Below, piece after piece: positions 43,918 to 53,359 of a stretch of 64,000 nucleotides of DNA. Source of the DNA: Paraburkholderia fungorum (GTDB lineage Bacteria; Pseudomonadota; Gammaproteobacteria; Burkholderiales; Burkholderiaceae); contig NZ_CADFGE010000005.1 in NCBI RefSeq assembly GCF_902833645.1, forward strand, positions 186,001 through 250,000, in the 5' to 3' direction. The notes under the pieces were generated by a model. The model was not told where the DNA came from and ran no database searches. It saw only the letters and a program-made list of their open reading frames with translations. A program made the position numbers and the translations under genes. Numbering within the stretch: the stretch's first letter is position 1; each line of letters begins with the position of its first letter.

Positions 43918-45597
43918 ATGTCCTCAGCAGAAACCGCCATCGGCGCGGCGCAACGCGTCGATTACCGTACCAGTCCCTCGCAATACAAGCATTGGAAGCT
44001 GACGTTCAACGGTCCCGTTGCGACGCTCCGCATCGATATCGCCGAAGACGGCGGCATTCGCGACGGCTACAAGCTCAAACTGAATTCCTATGATCTGGGC
44101 GTCGACATCGAACTGCATGACGCGATCCAGCGCATCCGCTTCGAGCATCCCGAAGTCAGAACGGTGGTGGTCACGAGCCTGAAGGACCGCGTCTTTTGCT
44201 CGGGCGCCAACATCTTCATGCTGGGTCTGTCCACGCACGCATGGAAAGTCAACTTCTGCAAATTCACCAACGAAACGCGCAATGGTCTCGAAGACTCGTC
44301 GCGTCATTCGGGCCTCAAGTTCCTCGCGGCGGTGAACGGCGCCTGCGCGGGCGGCGGCTACGAGCTGGCGCTGGCATGCGATGAAATTTATCTGGTGGAT
44401 GACCGCTCGTCGTCGGTGTCATTGCCGGAAGTGCCGCTGCTCGGCGTGCTGCCCGGCACGGGCGGTTTGACTCGTGTGACCGACAAACGCCGTGTCCGCC
44501 ACGACCGCGCCGATATTTTCTGCACGGTGGTCGAAGGTATTCGCGGTGAACGCGCAAAGGAATGGCGTCTGGTGGATGAAGTCGTGAAGCCCAACCAGTT
44601 CGATCAGGCGATTGCCGCGCGCGCGCTGGAACTCGCCGCGCAAAGCGACCGTCCTGCCGATGCGAAGGGCGTGGCGCTGACCTTTATCGAACGCACCGAG
44701 CGCGCGGATGGTCTGGGCTACCAGACCGTCGACGTCACGATTGACCGTGCAAAGCGTACCGCTACCTTCACCGCCAAGGCGCCGGCGAGCCCGCAACCGA
44801 CCGACATCGACGCCATCGTCGCCGCCGGCTCGAACTGGTGGCCGCTGCGGTTCGCCCGCGAACTGGACGACGCGATCCTGTCGATGCGCACCAACGAACT
44901 GGAGATTGGCACGTGGATCTTCAGGACCGAAGGCGACGCCCGCGCTGTGCTCGCCGCCGATGCGACGCTCATCCAGCACCAGAATCACTGGTTTGTGCGC
45001 GAAACGATCGGTCTGCTGCGCCGCACGCTGGCGCGCATCGATGTCTCATCCCGCTCGCTCTTTGCATTGATCGAACCGGGCTCATGCTTTGCCGGCACGT
45101 TGGCCGAACTCGCGTTTGCCGCTGATCGCACCTATATGGCGGCAATTCCCAGTAACGAAGACGAAGAACCGGCGATCACCTTGTCGGAAGTCAACTTCGG
45201 CCTCTATCCGCTGGTCACGCACCAGTCACGCCTTGCGCGCCGCTTCTACGAGGAGACCGCACCGCTCGACGCCGTGCGCGCGAAGATCGGCCAGGCAGTC
45301 AAGCCGGTCGAGGCTGAACGCCTTGGCCTCGTGACCGCAGCGCCGGACGACATCGACTGGGCCGACGAAATCCGCATCGCGCTCGAGGAACGCGCGGCGA
45401 TGTCGCCGGACGCGCTGACCGGTCTCGAAGCGAACCTGCGTTTCAACGGTCCCGAGACGATGGAGACGCGCATTTTCGGCCGCCTGACCGCATGGCAGAA
45501 CTGGATTTTCAACCGGCCGAATGCAGTGGGCGAGAAGGGCGCGCTCAAGGTGTACGGCAAGGGCAGCAAGGCGCAATTCGACGTCTCGCGGGTCTGA
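43918..45597 (+). CDS. boxC: 2,3-Epoxybenzoyl-CoA dihydrolase
   Basis: 559 residues from ATG 43918. Two crotonase-like halves: the first with VVTSLKDRVFCSGANIFMLG near residue 80 and NGACAGGGYELALACDEIYL near residue 138, the second with LIEPGSCFAGTLAELAFAAD near residue 383. Length and pattern are specific for BoxC, which hydrolyses 2,3-epoxybenzoyl-CoA and opens the ring to the C6 semialdehyde-CoA and formate. First gene of boxCBA; boxB follows after 76 bases. Confidence 0.92.
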   Translation: MSSAETAIGAAQRVDYRTSPSQYKHWKLTFNGPVATLRIDIAEDGGIRDGYKLKLNSYDLGVDIELHDAIQRIRFEHPEVRTVVVTSLKDRVFCSGANIFMLGLSTHAWKVNFCKFTNETRNGLEDSSRHSGLKFLAAVNGACAGGGYELALACDEIYLVDDRSSSVSLPEVPLLGVLPGTGGLTRVTDKRRVRHDRADIFCTVVEGIRGERAKEWRLVDEVVKPNQFDQAIAARALELAAQSDRPADAKGVALTFIERTERADGLGYQTVDVTIDRAKRTATFTAKAPASPQPTDIDAIVAAGSNWWPLRFARELDDAILSMRTNELEIGTWIFRTEGDARAVLAADATLIQHQNHWFVRETIGLLRRTLARIDVSSRSLFALIEPGSCFAGTLAELAFAADRTYMAAIPSNEDEEPAITLSEVNFGLYPLVTHQSRLARRFYEETAPLDAVRAKIGQAVKPVEAERLGLVTAAPDDIDWADEIRIALEERAAMSPDALTGLEANLRFNGPETMETRIFGRLTAWQNWIFNRPNAVGEKGALKVYGKGSKAQFDVSRV

Positions 45598-45673
45598 CTC
45601 CGCTGCCCGCAGTCCGCCGTCAATACGTGCCTCTCATCTCAAGCACTGCTGTTTCCCGATCAAGGAACCGACC

Positions 45674-47101
45674 ATGTCAACGATTAACTACAGCGAAAAG
45701 ATTCCGAACAACGTCAATCTTGCCGACGACCGCACGCTGCAACGCGCGCTCGAACAGTGGCAACCGAACTTCCTGTCGTGGTGGGGCGATATGGGCCCGG
45801 ACGGCTCGCATGGCTATGACGTCTATCTGCGCACGGCGGTGAGCGTCGATGCAGGAGGCTGGGCCCACTTCGATCACGTGAAGATGCCCGATTATCGCTG
45901 GGGCATTTTTCTCACGCCGGGTGAGCAGGACCGCAAGATCCAGTTCGGCGAGCATAAGGGTGAGGCGGCGTGGCAGGACGTGCCCGGCGAGCATCGCGCG
46001 AACCTGCGCCGCATCATCGTCACGCAGGGTGACACGGAACCGGCGTCGGTCGAGCAGCAGCGTCACCTCGGATTGACCGCGCCGTCGATGTACGACCTGC
46101 GCAACCTGTTTCAGGTCAACGTCGAGGAAGGTCGTCACCTGTGGGCGATGGTGTACCTGCTGCATCGCTACTTCGGTCGTGACGGTCGTGAAGAAGCCGA
46201 AGCATTGCTCGGCCGCCGCTCGGGCGACGACGACAATCCGCGCATTCTCGGCGCATTCAACGAGAAAACGCCGGACTGGCTGGCGTTCTATATGTTCACG
46301 TACTTCACGGACCGCGACGGCAAGTTCCAGTTGTCGGCGCTCGCGGAGTCGGGTTTCGATCCGCTCGCCCGCACCACGAAGTTCATGCTGACCGAAGAAG
46401 CGCATCACATGTTCGTCGGGGAGTCTGGCGTCTCGCGCGTTGTGCAGCGTACTGCCCAGGTGATGAACGAACTGAAGACCGATGACGTCAACCAGATCCG
46501 CGCCGCGGGCGTGATCGATCTGCCGACGATCCAGCGCTACCTGAACTTCCACTATTCAGTGACGATCGACCTGTTCGGTGCCGATCATTCGTCGAATGCG
46601 GCGACCTTCTATAGCTCGGGCCTGAAGGGCCGCTATGAGGAAACCAAACGCGACGACGACCATCAGCTTGGCGGGCAGAGCTACAAACTGCTCGACGTCC
46701 AGGACGGCAAGCTGGTCGAACGCGAAGTGCCGATGCTCAACGCGATGAACGAAGTGCTGCGCGACGACTACATCAAGGACTCGGTGGCGGGCGTGAACCG
46801 CTGGAACAAGGTGCTGGAGAAGGCCGGCATCGAGTTCCGCCTGACGGTGCCGCACAAGGCATTCAATCGCCAGATCGGTACGTTTGCCGGCACGCGCGTG
46901 GCGCCGGACGGGCGCGTCGTCAGCGAAACCGAATGGGCCGCAAATGAGGCGAAATGGCTCGCGACACCGGAAGACCGCGCGTATGTCGCGTCGCTAATGG
47001 GCCGCGTGGTTGAGCCGGGCAAGTTCGCCAACTGGATTGCACCGCCGGCGATGGGCATCAACCGCCAGCCGATTGACTTCGAATATGTGCGATTCAACTG
47101 A
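45674..47101 (+). CDS. boxB: Benzoyl-CoA 2,3-epoxidase, oxygenase subunit
   Basis: 475 residues from ATG 45674. Carboxylate-bridged di-iron protein: VNVEEGRHLWAMVYLLHRYF near residue 150 gives an ExxH pair and MLTEEAHHMFVGESG near residue 238 the second. With electrons from BoxA it epoxidises benzoyl-CoA at C2-C3 using O2. The C-terminus (QPIDFEYVRFN) is the usual one. Between boxC and boxA as in Azoarcus and Paraburkholderia clusters. Confidence 0.93.
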   Translation: MSTINYSEKIPNNVNLADDRTLQRALEQWQPNFLSWWGDMGPDGSHGYDVYLRTAVSVDAGGWAHFDHVKMPDYRWGIFLTPGEQDRKIQFGEHKGEAAWQDVPGEHRANLRRIIVTQGDTEPASVEQQRHLGLTAPSMYDLRNLFQVNVEEGRHLWAMVYLLHRYFGRDGREEAEALLGRRSGDDDNPRILGAFNEKTPDWLAFYMFTYFTDRDGKFQLSALAESGFDPLARTTKFMLTEEAHHMFVGESGVSRVVQRTAQVMNELKTDDVNQIRAAGVIDLPTIQRYLNFHYSVTIDLFGADHSSNAATFYSSGLKGRYEETKRDDDHQLGGQSYKLLDVQDGKLVEREVPMLNAMNEVLRDDYIKDSVAGVNRWNKVLEKAGIEFRLTVPHKAFNRQIGTFAGTRVAPDGRVVSETEWAANEAKWLATPEDRAYVASLMGRVVEPGKFANWIAPPAMGINRQPIDFEYVRFN

Positions 47102-47188
47102 TCTGGCCAAAGCCGTATCTGCGCCATATCAGGCGTCCGGCCACGCTGAGCGTTCAGGCAGCGGGACCGGACGCAGGGAGAGACAACC

Positions 47189-48433
47189 ATGAATGCTCCA
47201 GTTCCAATAGAAGTGCTCAGGCAGCATCTGATCGACCCGGAAATCTGTATTCGCTGCAACACCTGCGAAGAGACCTGTCCGATCGACGCGATTACGCATG
47301 ACGATAACAACTACGTCGTGAAGGCGGACGTGTGCAATGGCTGCATGGCATGCGTCTCGCCGTGCCCCACCGGCGCCATCGACAACTGGCGTACCGTGCT
47401 CAAGGCCGACGCGTATAGCATCGACGAGCAGTTCAGCTGGGACGAGCTGCCGGCGCAGAACACGACCGCGAACGCCGCGCTTGATGCGACAGCGCAAGCA
47501 AACGGGGACAACGAAACGGGCGAAACAGCGAGTGGCATCGAAGTCGATGCTGCGCGCGGCTCGACCGTGCCGCCGTGGTCGGCGGCGAAGCCCTACGTGA
47601 ACCTGTATACGCACAAGGCGCCGACTACGGCGACGGTCGTGGGCAATTACCGTCTTACCGACGAATCGGCCGACAGTGACATCCATCATATCGTGCTGGA
47701 TTTCGGCACGTTGCCGTTTCCCGTGCTTGAAGGACAGTCGATCGGGATTCTGCCGCCGGGGACCACGAAGGACGGCAAGCCACATCACGCGCGCCAGTAT
47801 TCGCTCGCCAGTCCACGCGATGGTGAGCGTCCCCGCTATAACAATGTATCGCTGACAGTCAAACGCGTCACGCGTGACTATCAGGACAATGCGGCCGACG
47901 GCGTGTGCTCGAATTACCTGTGCGACCTGAAAAAGGGCGACAAGGTTACCGTGATTGGGCCATTCGGTAGCACCTTCCTGATGCCGAACCACCCGGACTC
48001 TCATCTGCTGATGATCTGCACCGGTACGGGCTCGGCGCCCATGCGCGCCATGACGGAATACCGCCGGCGCCGCCGCCTGAAGGGTGCGACTGGCAAGCTG
48101 ATGCTGTTCTTCGGAGCGCGCACGAAAGAAGAGTTACCGTACTTCGGACCTCTGACCAATTTGCCGAAGGACTTCATCGATACGAACCTTGCGTTTTCCC
48201 GCACGCCCGGACAGCCGAAGCGCTATGTGCAGGACGCGATGCGCGAGCGAGCGGTTGATATCGCACAGTTGCTGAAGAACGACGGCACGTACATCTACGT
48301 TTGCGGCCTGAAGGGCATGGAGGACGGCGTGCTGCAGGCGCTGCAGGAGATTGCGGAACGGAATGGTCTCGACTGGGCGACGCTTTGGCCGCGCCTGAAG
48401 CGCGAAGGGCGTCTGCATCTTGAAACATATTGA
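47189..48433 (+). CDS. boxA: Benzoyl-CoA 2,3-epoxidase, reductase subunit
   Basis: 414 residues. Two [4Fe-4S] ferredoxin motifs at the N-terminus (CIRCNTCEETCP near residue 20 and CNGCMACVSPCP near residue 50), a variable Asp/Asn/Ala-rich linker, then an FAD domain (RQYSLASP near residue 203) and NADPH-binding CTGTGSAPMRAM near residue 277. It supplies electrons from NADPH to BoxB. Last gene of boxCBA; a stem-loop lies just after it. Confidence 0.93.
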   Translation: MNAPVPIEVLRQHLIDPEICIRCNTCEETCPIDAITHDDNNYVVKADVCNGCMACVSPCPTGAIDNWRTVLKADAYSIDEQFSWDELPAQNTTANAALDATAQANGDNETGETASGIEVDAARGSTVPPWSAAKPYVNLYTHKAPTTATVVGNYRLTDESADSDIHHIVLDFGTLPFPVLEGQSIGILPPGTTKDGKPHHARQYSLASPRDGERPRYNNVSLTVKRVTRDYQDNAADGVCSNYLCDLKKGDKVTVIGPFGSTFLMPNHPDSHLLMICTGTGSAPMRAMTEYRRRRRLKGATGKLMLFFGARTKEELPYFGPLTNLPKDFIDTNLAFSRTPGQPKRYVQDAMRERAVDIAQLLKNDGTYIYVCGLKGMEDGVLQALQEIAERNGLDWATLWPRLKREGRLHLETY

Positions 48434-48445
48434 TTGACGCGAGTG

Positions 48446-48492
48446 CCAACCGGGTGCCGCAGTTGATTCTGACGGCCGCATTGCCCGGTTGG
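48446..48492 (+). terminator. Stem-loop after boxA
   Basis: CCAACCGGG (48446-48454) pairs with CCCGGTTGG (48484-48492) across a 29-base loop, between boxA and the next operon. No T-run follows; it may reduce read-through or stabilise the boxCBA message. Confidence 0.4.
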
Positions 48493-48529
48493 TGTAAGGG
48501 ACGGCACGGCACGTCGCCGCCTTAAGCGA

Positions 48530-49357
48530 ATGGAAATCCAGGTGACTGAAAAGAACACATTTGATGACAACTTCGCGACCCTTGATTGCGTTGTCGACGA
48601 GACGGGTGTCGCCCGCGTTACGCTAAACCGCCCCGACGTGCATAACGCGTTCAACGACGCGATGATCGAGGAGTTGACGCGCTGCTTTCTGCAACTGGGA
48701 TCGCACGACGGCGTCCGGGTGATCGTACTTGCGTCGTCCGGCAACGTGTTTTGTGCCGGCGCAGACCTCAACTGGATGAAACGGGCGAGCGCTAACCGTG
48801 CCGATGCGAACATCCAGGATGCACGGCGATTCGCCAGCATGATGCAGGCGCTTCATGCATGTTCCAGGCCTATTGTCGCGCGGGTGCAGGGCGGGGCGTT
48901 TGGCGGTGGCGTGGGCCTGATCTGCGTCTGCGACATTGTGGTTGCGAGCGAGCAGGCCCGGTTTGCTGTCACCGAGGCGCGTTTTGGGATTCTGCCCGCT
49001 GTGATTGGGCCATACCTGATTGAGGCGGTCGGTGTGCGGCAGGCGAGACGTCTTGCACTTACCGCATCGCTGATTGACGCGGCCGAGGCCCGCGACCTGG
49101 GTCTCGTTCACTATGTAACCATGAGCGAAGGATTGGACGGGCAGGTGCAGAAGGTTGTGTCCGGGCTGACGGGAAATGGTCCGACTGCATTGCAGGAAAT
49201 AAAGACCTTGTTCGGCGATATCGCTGGCCGTCCGATTGACGGGAGCGTCACAGATCTCACCGCGGCGACCATCGCCCGGGTGCGTTCCACGGAAGAGGCG
49301 AAAGAGGGGTTCTCCGCATTTTTCGACAAACGGCCCGCAGCCTGGAGTGTCAAATGA
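48530..49357 (+). CDS. Enoyl-CoA hydratase/isomerase family protein (first of operon)
   Basis: 275 residues. Crotonase fold with RPDVHNAFNDAMIEEL near residue 35, the oxyanion segment VFCAGADLNWMK near residue 74, GGAFGGGVGLICVCDIV near residue 122 and ARFAVTEARFGILPAVIGPY near residue 143 with the catalytic Glu. Close to methylglutaconyl-CoA hydratase-like enzymes; here it would act on dehydroadipyl-CoA from the box route. Its stop overlaps the next start as ATGA. Confidence 0.8.
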   Translation: MEIQVTEKNTFDDNFATLDCVVDETGVARVTLNRPDVHNAFNDAMIEELTRCFLQLGSHDGVRVIVLASSGNVFCAGADLNWMKRASANRADANIQDARRFASMMQALHACSRPIVARVQGGAFGGGVGLICVCDIVVASEQARFAVTEARFGILPAVIGPYLIEAVGVRQARRLALTASLIDAAEARDLGLVHYVTMSEGLDGQVQKVVSGLTGNGPTALQEIKTLFGDIAGRPIDGSVTDLTAATIARVRSTEEAKEGFSAFFDKRPAAWSVK

Positions 49358-50922
49358 ATTGGGACGCTTCCGGGCTGAGGAATGACGCGGCGGTTGGCAT
49401 TATCGGCGCCGGGACAATGGGCGCAGGCATTGCGCAGATCGCAGCAGCAGCCGGACATCGGGTCCTGCTTTTCGACGCGAGGAGCGGCGCTGCGGCACAG
49501 GTCCTGGATAAGCTCAACGCTGATCTGAAAAAGCGGGTCGACGCGGGAAAACTCGATTCCACTGATGCCAGGGCCCTGGTTGCGCGAATCGAGCCTGTCG
49601 ATGCTATTGCCGCTGTCAGCGAAGCCGGTATTGTGATTGAAGCAATTGTTGAACGTCTCGACGCCAAGCGTGAACTGCTTGCGCAACTCGAGAGTCTCGT
49701 GGCTGACCGGACGATTCTTGCGTCCAATACATCATCGATTTCCGTTACCGCGTTAGGTCGTGATCTGCGCTTGCCGCAACGGCTCGTCGGGATGCATTTT
49801 TTCAACCCGGTGCCTGTCATGAAGCTCGTCGAAGTCGTCTCCGGCGCGGCGACCGACAGCGCTGTTGCGCACGCGGTGGCCGATCTGGCGGTGCGTTGGG
49901 GCAAGGTGCCGATCCACGCACGCTCCACTCCGGGTTTTGTGGTCAACCGCATTGCCAGGCCGTTTTACGCGGAAGCGCTGCTTCTGCTGCAGGATCGATA
50001 TGCGACGCCGTCGCAAATCGACGCTGCGCTGCGTGCCGCGGGCTTCCGGATGGGCCCTTGTGAGTTGATGGACCTGATCGGTCACGACGTCAATTTCTCG
50101 GTGACCGAGTCGATGTTTGCGGCCAGCTTTTTTGACCGGCGCTATACCCCATCCATCGTCCAGCGCGAACTGGTAGATGGTGGCTTGCTAGGCCGAAAGA
50201 ACGGGCGAGGTTTCTATGACTACCCGGCGGAACCCCTGGCAGAAGCTGCTGCGACGCCCGCACAGGTCGATACCGATCCACCGTGCGTGAGCGTATCCGG
50301 TGACAGCTTCACAATTACGACGGTAGGCGCTGAACTATCCGGCGAGGGATGGGAGGTCGAATATGCCAATTCCGCCGGTGCCTCGCTGGGACGTGCTGAC
50401 AACATATTGATGAAGGACACGCTGCTTGTTGGCGATACGCTGATTTGCGTAACGGACGGCCGTCCTGCCGCACAGGTCGCTGCACAATCTGGTCGCCGCC
50501 ATGTCGCCGTCATTGACATCATCGTCAGTGAGGACGCCGGCCCGCTTTGCGTTGCATTTGCGCCCAGTTGCGGAGAACAGCAACGCGCGGTAGTGCGCAA
50601 TCTTCTGGAAACAGTGGGCCGCAGGCCCATCGAAATCGACGATGCGCCGGGGATGGTCGTCGCACGCACAATCGCGATGCTGGTTAATGAAGCGGCCGAC
50701 GCCGTGCAACAGGGCGTGTGCGATGAAGCCTCAGTTGATACCGCCATGAAGCTGGGTACCAACTATCCTTTGGGGCCGTTCGAATGGCTCGACAAGCTTG
50801 GAGCGCCGACAGTGTGTAACCTGCTTGATCATCTTGATGCCGTTTATCGCGGTGAGCGATACCGTGCGAGTTTGCTGCTGCGCCGACGCATCTGGGGGCA
50901 AGCGATGGGGACTGAATCATGA
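49354..50922 (+). CDS. paaH: 3-Hydroxyacyl-CoA (3-hydroxyadipyl-CoA) dehydrogenase
   Basis: 522 residues, the two-C-domain form seen in PaaH. NAD-binding GIIGAGTMGAGIAQIAAAAG near residue 15, catalytic region SNTSSISVTAL near residue 128 and RLVGMHFFNPVPVMKLVEVV near residue 147, a first C-domain with TPGFVVNRIARPFYAEAL and a second near residue 430 (DDAPGMVVARTIAMLVNEAA). Oxidises 3-hydroxyadipyl-CoA to 3-oxoadipyl-CoA. ATGA overlaps with both neighbours show tight coupling. Confidence 0.85.
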   Translation: MNWDASGLRNDAAVGIIGAGTMGAGIAQIAAAAGHRVLLFDARSGAAAQVLDKLNADLKKRVDAGKLDSTDARALVARIEPVDAIAAVSEAGIVIEAIVERLDAKRELLAQLESLVADRTILASNTSSISVTALGRDLRLPQRLVGMHFFNPVPVMKLVEVVSGAATDSAVAHAVADLAVRWGKVPIHARSTPGFVVNRIARPFYAEALLLLQDRYATPSQIDAALRAAGFRMGPCELMDLIGHDVNFSVTESMFAASFFDRRYTPSIVQRELVDGGLLGRKNGRGFYDYPAEPLAEAAATPAQVDTDPPCVSVSGDSFTITTVGAELSGEGWEVEYANSAGASLGRADNILMKDTLLVGDTLICVTDGRPAAQVAAQSGRRHVAVIDIIVSEDAGPLCVAFAPSCGEQQRAVVRNLLETVGRRPIEIDDAPGMVVARTIAMLVNEAADAVQQGVCDEASVDTAMKLGTNYPLGPFEWLDKLGAPTVCNLLDHLDAVYRGERYRASLLLRRRIWGQAMGTES

Positions 50923-51734
50923 GCGACCGGTTCGAAGTTGATACCGATAATTTTCGTGTCGAACTGAATGATGGCGTGGCCGAGCTTGTATTTGGCACGC
51001 CGGGGAGCATGCCGTTTGCCGACGAGCGTGGACACCGCGAACTCTCCCGGATCTGGTCGCGGCTGGACGGGCATCCTGGTGTAAGGGCGATTCTTGTTCG
51101 CAGCGAGGGCAAGGGCTTCTGTGCGGGCGGGACCCTCGACGTCGTGAGGCAGATGGTTGGCAGCGAGACCATGCGCCTGACGGTCATGAAGGAAGCCAGA
51201 GCCATCGTCCAGGGAATGCTGGATTGCGACCGTCCTGTCGTTTCCGCGATTAATGGTGCTGCGGTCGGTGGCGGGCTTGCGGTCGCGTTGCTGGCCGACA
51301 TTTCGATTGCGGCGAAGACGGCGAAGCTCATCGACGGCCACACGAAGCTCGGTGTTGCCGCAGGCGACCATGCGGCATTGATATGGCCGCTGCTGTGCGG
51401 GATGGCAAAGGCAAAGTACTACCTGCTGCTATGTGAGACCTTGAGCGGCGAGGAGGCGGAGCGGATTGGAGTGGTCAGCGCGGCTGTGGACGAAGCCGAA
51501 CTGCTTACAACGGCTCGCAGCGTGAGCAGGAGGCTCGCTAATGGGAGCCCCACGGCGCTGGCCTGGACCAAACGCTCGCTTAACCACTGGCTGCGCGCCG
51601 CGTGGCCAGCTTTCGAAGCATCATTGGCGGCAGAAATCCTGGGATTCGCTGGTGCCGACGCTAGTGAAGGTCTTCATGCGCTGGAAGAGAAGCGGGCGCC
51701 GTCATTTGTTAATGTCGAGGCGAAGGCAGTATGA
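50919..51734 (+). CDS. Enoyl-CoA hydratase/isomerase family protein (third of operon)
   Basis: 271 residues. Crotonase fold with ILVRSEGKGFCAGGTLDVVR near residue 62, NGAAVGGGLAVALLADISIA near residue 111 and the loop KLGVAAGDHAALIWPLLCG near residue 143. In place of the usual Glu/Glu pair the second motif reads GDHAALIWP, as in some isomerase-type members, so it may shift a double bond rather than hydrate. Joined to both neighbours by ATGA overlaps. Confidence 0.8.
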   Translation: MSDRFEVDTDNFRVELNDGVAELVFGTPGSMPFADERGHRELSRIWSRLDGHPGVRAILVRSEGKGFCAGGTLDVVRQMVGSETMRLTVMKEARAIVQGMLDCDRPVVSAINGAAVGGGLAVALLADISIAAKTAKLIDGHTKLGVAAGDHAALIWPLLCGMAKAKYYLLLCETLSGEEAERIGVVSAAVDEAELLTTARSVSRRLANGSPTALAWTKRSLNHWLRAAWPAFEASLAAEILGFAGADASEGLHALEEKRAPSFVNVEAKAV

Positions 51735-52165
51735 AATTTCACGAGTTCAGCCCTCACCAGGTCATTAAGGCCGGCCCATATGTCGTGACCGAAGCTGAGG
51801 TGCTTGAGTTCGCCAGTCGCTATGATCCGCAATGGTTTCATACGGATCTACGAACTGCAGGGCAAGGACGCTGGGGCGGAGTGATCGCCAGTGGCTGGCA
51901 TACGTGTGCTATCGCCATGCGACTGGCATGTGATGCGGCGCTCTCCGATTCGGGGTCTTGGGGTTCTCCGGGACTTGACTATCTGAAATGGGTGAAGCCG
52001 GTACGGCCCGGCGATTCCTTGACGTTTCACGCGACGGTCATTGACGTCCGCAGATCGAGATCTACGCCATCCCTGGGAATCGTGAAATGGCGCTGGCAAC
52101 TGTTCAATCAGAACCAGACCGAGGTCCTCGATACTGTTGCGAATAGTTTCTTCGAGGCGAATTAG
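51731..52165 (+). CDS. MaoC-like (R)-specific hydratase
   Basis: 144 residues. Hot-dog fold with the hydratase motif FASRYDPQWFHTD near residue 28 (Asp and His) and GWHTCAIAMRLACDAA near residue 56, then PGLDYLKWVKPVRPGDSL near residue 78. Such enzymes hydrate enoyl-CoA to (R)-3-hydroxyacyl-CoA or act as esterases. Last of a four-gene operon with overlapping ATGA junctions, so it probably has a role in dehydroadipyl-CoA processing. Confidence 0.8.
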   Translation: MKFHEFSPHQVIKAGPYVVTEAEVLEFASRYDPQWFHTDLRTAGQGRWGGVIASGWHTCAIAMRLACDAALSDSGSWGSPGLDYLKWVKPVRPGDSLTFHATVIDVRRSRSTPSLGIVKWRWQLFNQNQTEVLDTVANSFFEAN

Positions 52166-52498
52166 CGTAGGAAAAAGCGTGCGTTCACCCAGACAGTCGG
52201 AATCCACACATGGCTCTGGCATTCTTGGGACGTAGCTGACGATCTTGGGTCTGTCAGGATTTTCGTGTTTGACGCAAGACATCTATCGGGCAGCAATCAG
52301 CGACGAAGTCGGCTTTTCGTGTGGCGGCTCTCTCGTCCGCTCCTTCTTCGGCCCTCTAACCGGGAAATGTACCGACTCTGAACTTTGTGCAGATAATTCA
52401 TCATTTCCTCTGTTCGTGGAAAGAGTCGGATACTCGTTTCCGTCGCAGCCGATGATTGCATCTTCTACGCGAGGCAGGGAACGGTACAAATCAGATGC
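52166..52498. other. Intergenic stretch, nothing recognised
   Basis: About 330 bases after the MaoC-like gene. Short frames on both strands carry no ribosome site or family motif. The codon pattern is less GC-biased than the flanks, consistent with remnant DNA. Confidence 0.35.
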
Positions 52499-52948
52499 TT
52501 ACCTACGGATTTCTCGGACAGGGTCAATTGTTTGCCGCAAATAGTCCTGCCGGGTCATTCTGTAACGTCGACTCGGCATTCCATCATGCGTGCTTTGCCC
52601 GTGGTCCCTCATTCCCACCTTCTCGGCGACTCTCATCGACGCGACGTTAGCCGCGTGAATATCCGCAACGATCTCTGGCAATTGTTTATCGTACAACGCA
52701 TGCGTTGCTATCGGAAGTGCCGCCTTTGTCGCATATCCGTGTCCCCATGCCTTACGGGCGAGACGCCATCCGATCTCGATCTCCGGTCCGATTGCATCAT
52801 AGGGGATCAGGAGCACCCAACCAAGAAAATGACGGGGATCTTGTTTCGGAAAGATGGACCAGTACCCGAGACCCTCGCCAAATCCCGTTTCGATGCGATG
52901 TTCTAGAAAGCGCTCGTGCGCGGCGGGATCACTCCACGGACCGGTCAC
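52499..52948 (-). pseudogene. GNAT acetyltransferase (RimJ/RimL-like), N-terminus missing
   Basis: 149 codons. GLGYWSIFPKQDPRHFLGWV, then the acetyl-CoA part IEIGWRLARKAWGHGYATKA and VASMRVAEKVGMR are typical of ribosomal-protein N-acetyltransferase-like GNATs. The first 30 or so residues expected in the family are absent; the 5' edge at 52948 meets an MFS fragment on the opposite strand. A product starting MTGPWSDPAAHERF could still be made, but would lack part of the fold. Confidence 0.7.
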
Positions 52949-52950
52949 AG

Positions 52951-53357
52951 GTCACCTCGGGATCACGGTCCATGGAGAGACAGGCATCGTATTGTTCCTG
53001 ATCACTGGTGCACTAGGCCTTCTAATCATCGTGCCTCTGTATGCGCTCACCCTGCGCCGGGAACAGGACGCGCCGTACCGCACGCTGCCTGCGACGGGCG
53101 GCAAGACGAAGCTTTCGCTTGCCGCGATGGGGCGAGGCAAGTTTCTCTCTCTGATGCTGTTTGTACAGGTTACACGGGGAATGTTGTTCTGGGGGATCAC
53201 CCTTTGGCTGCCTCTTGCGATTCGTTCCATCGGGTTCTCAGGAACAGCGCAGGCCGTAGCCAGTGCAGTTGCTTTTCTCTTCGCCGTACTGTTGGCAGTG
53301 CCCATGGCGTCAGTCAGTGATCGTACGGGAAAGCGAGCGCGTGTGGCAGCACTTAGA
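52951..53357 (+). pseudogene. MFS transporter, internal fragment
   Basis: About 135 codons covering membrane segments GIVLFLITGALGLLIIVPLY, MLFVQVTRGMLFWGITLW and AVASAVAFLFAVLLAVPMA, with a central loop rich in Lys. VSDRTGKRARVA is an MFS loop motif. Neither end of the gene is present: it abuts the GNAT fragment on the left and a porin fragment on the right. Confidence 0.65.
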
Positions 53358-53359
53358 CT

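Noticed and set aside
44315..44988. Long minus-strand frames within boxC
   Set aside because: They are antisense shadows of a highly GC-biased gene with strong BoxC motifs.
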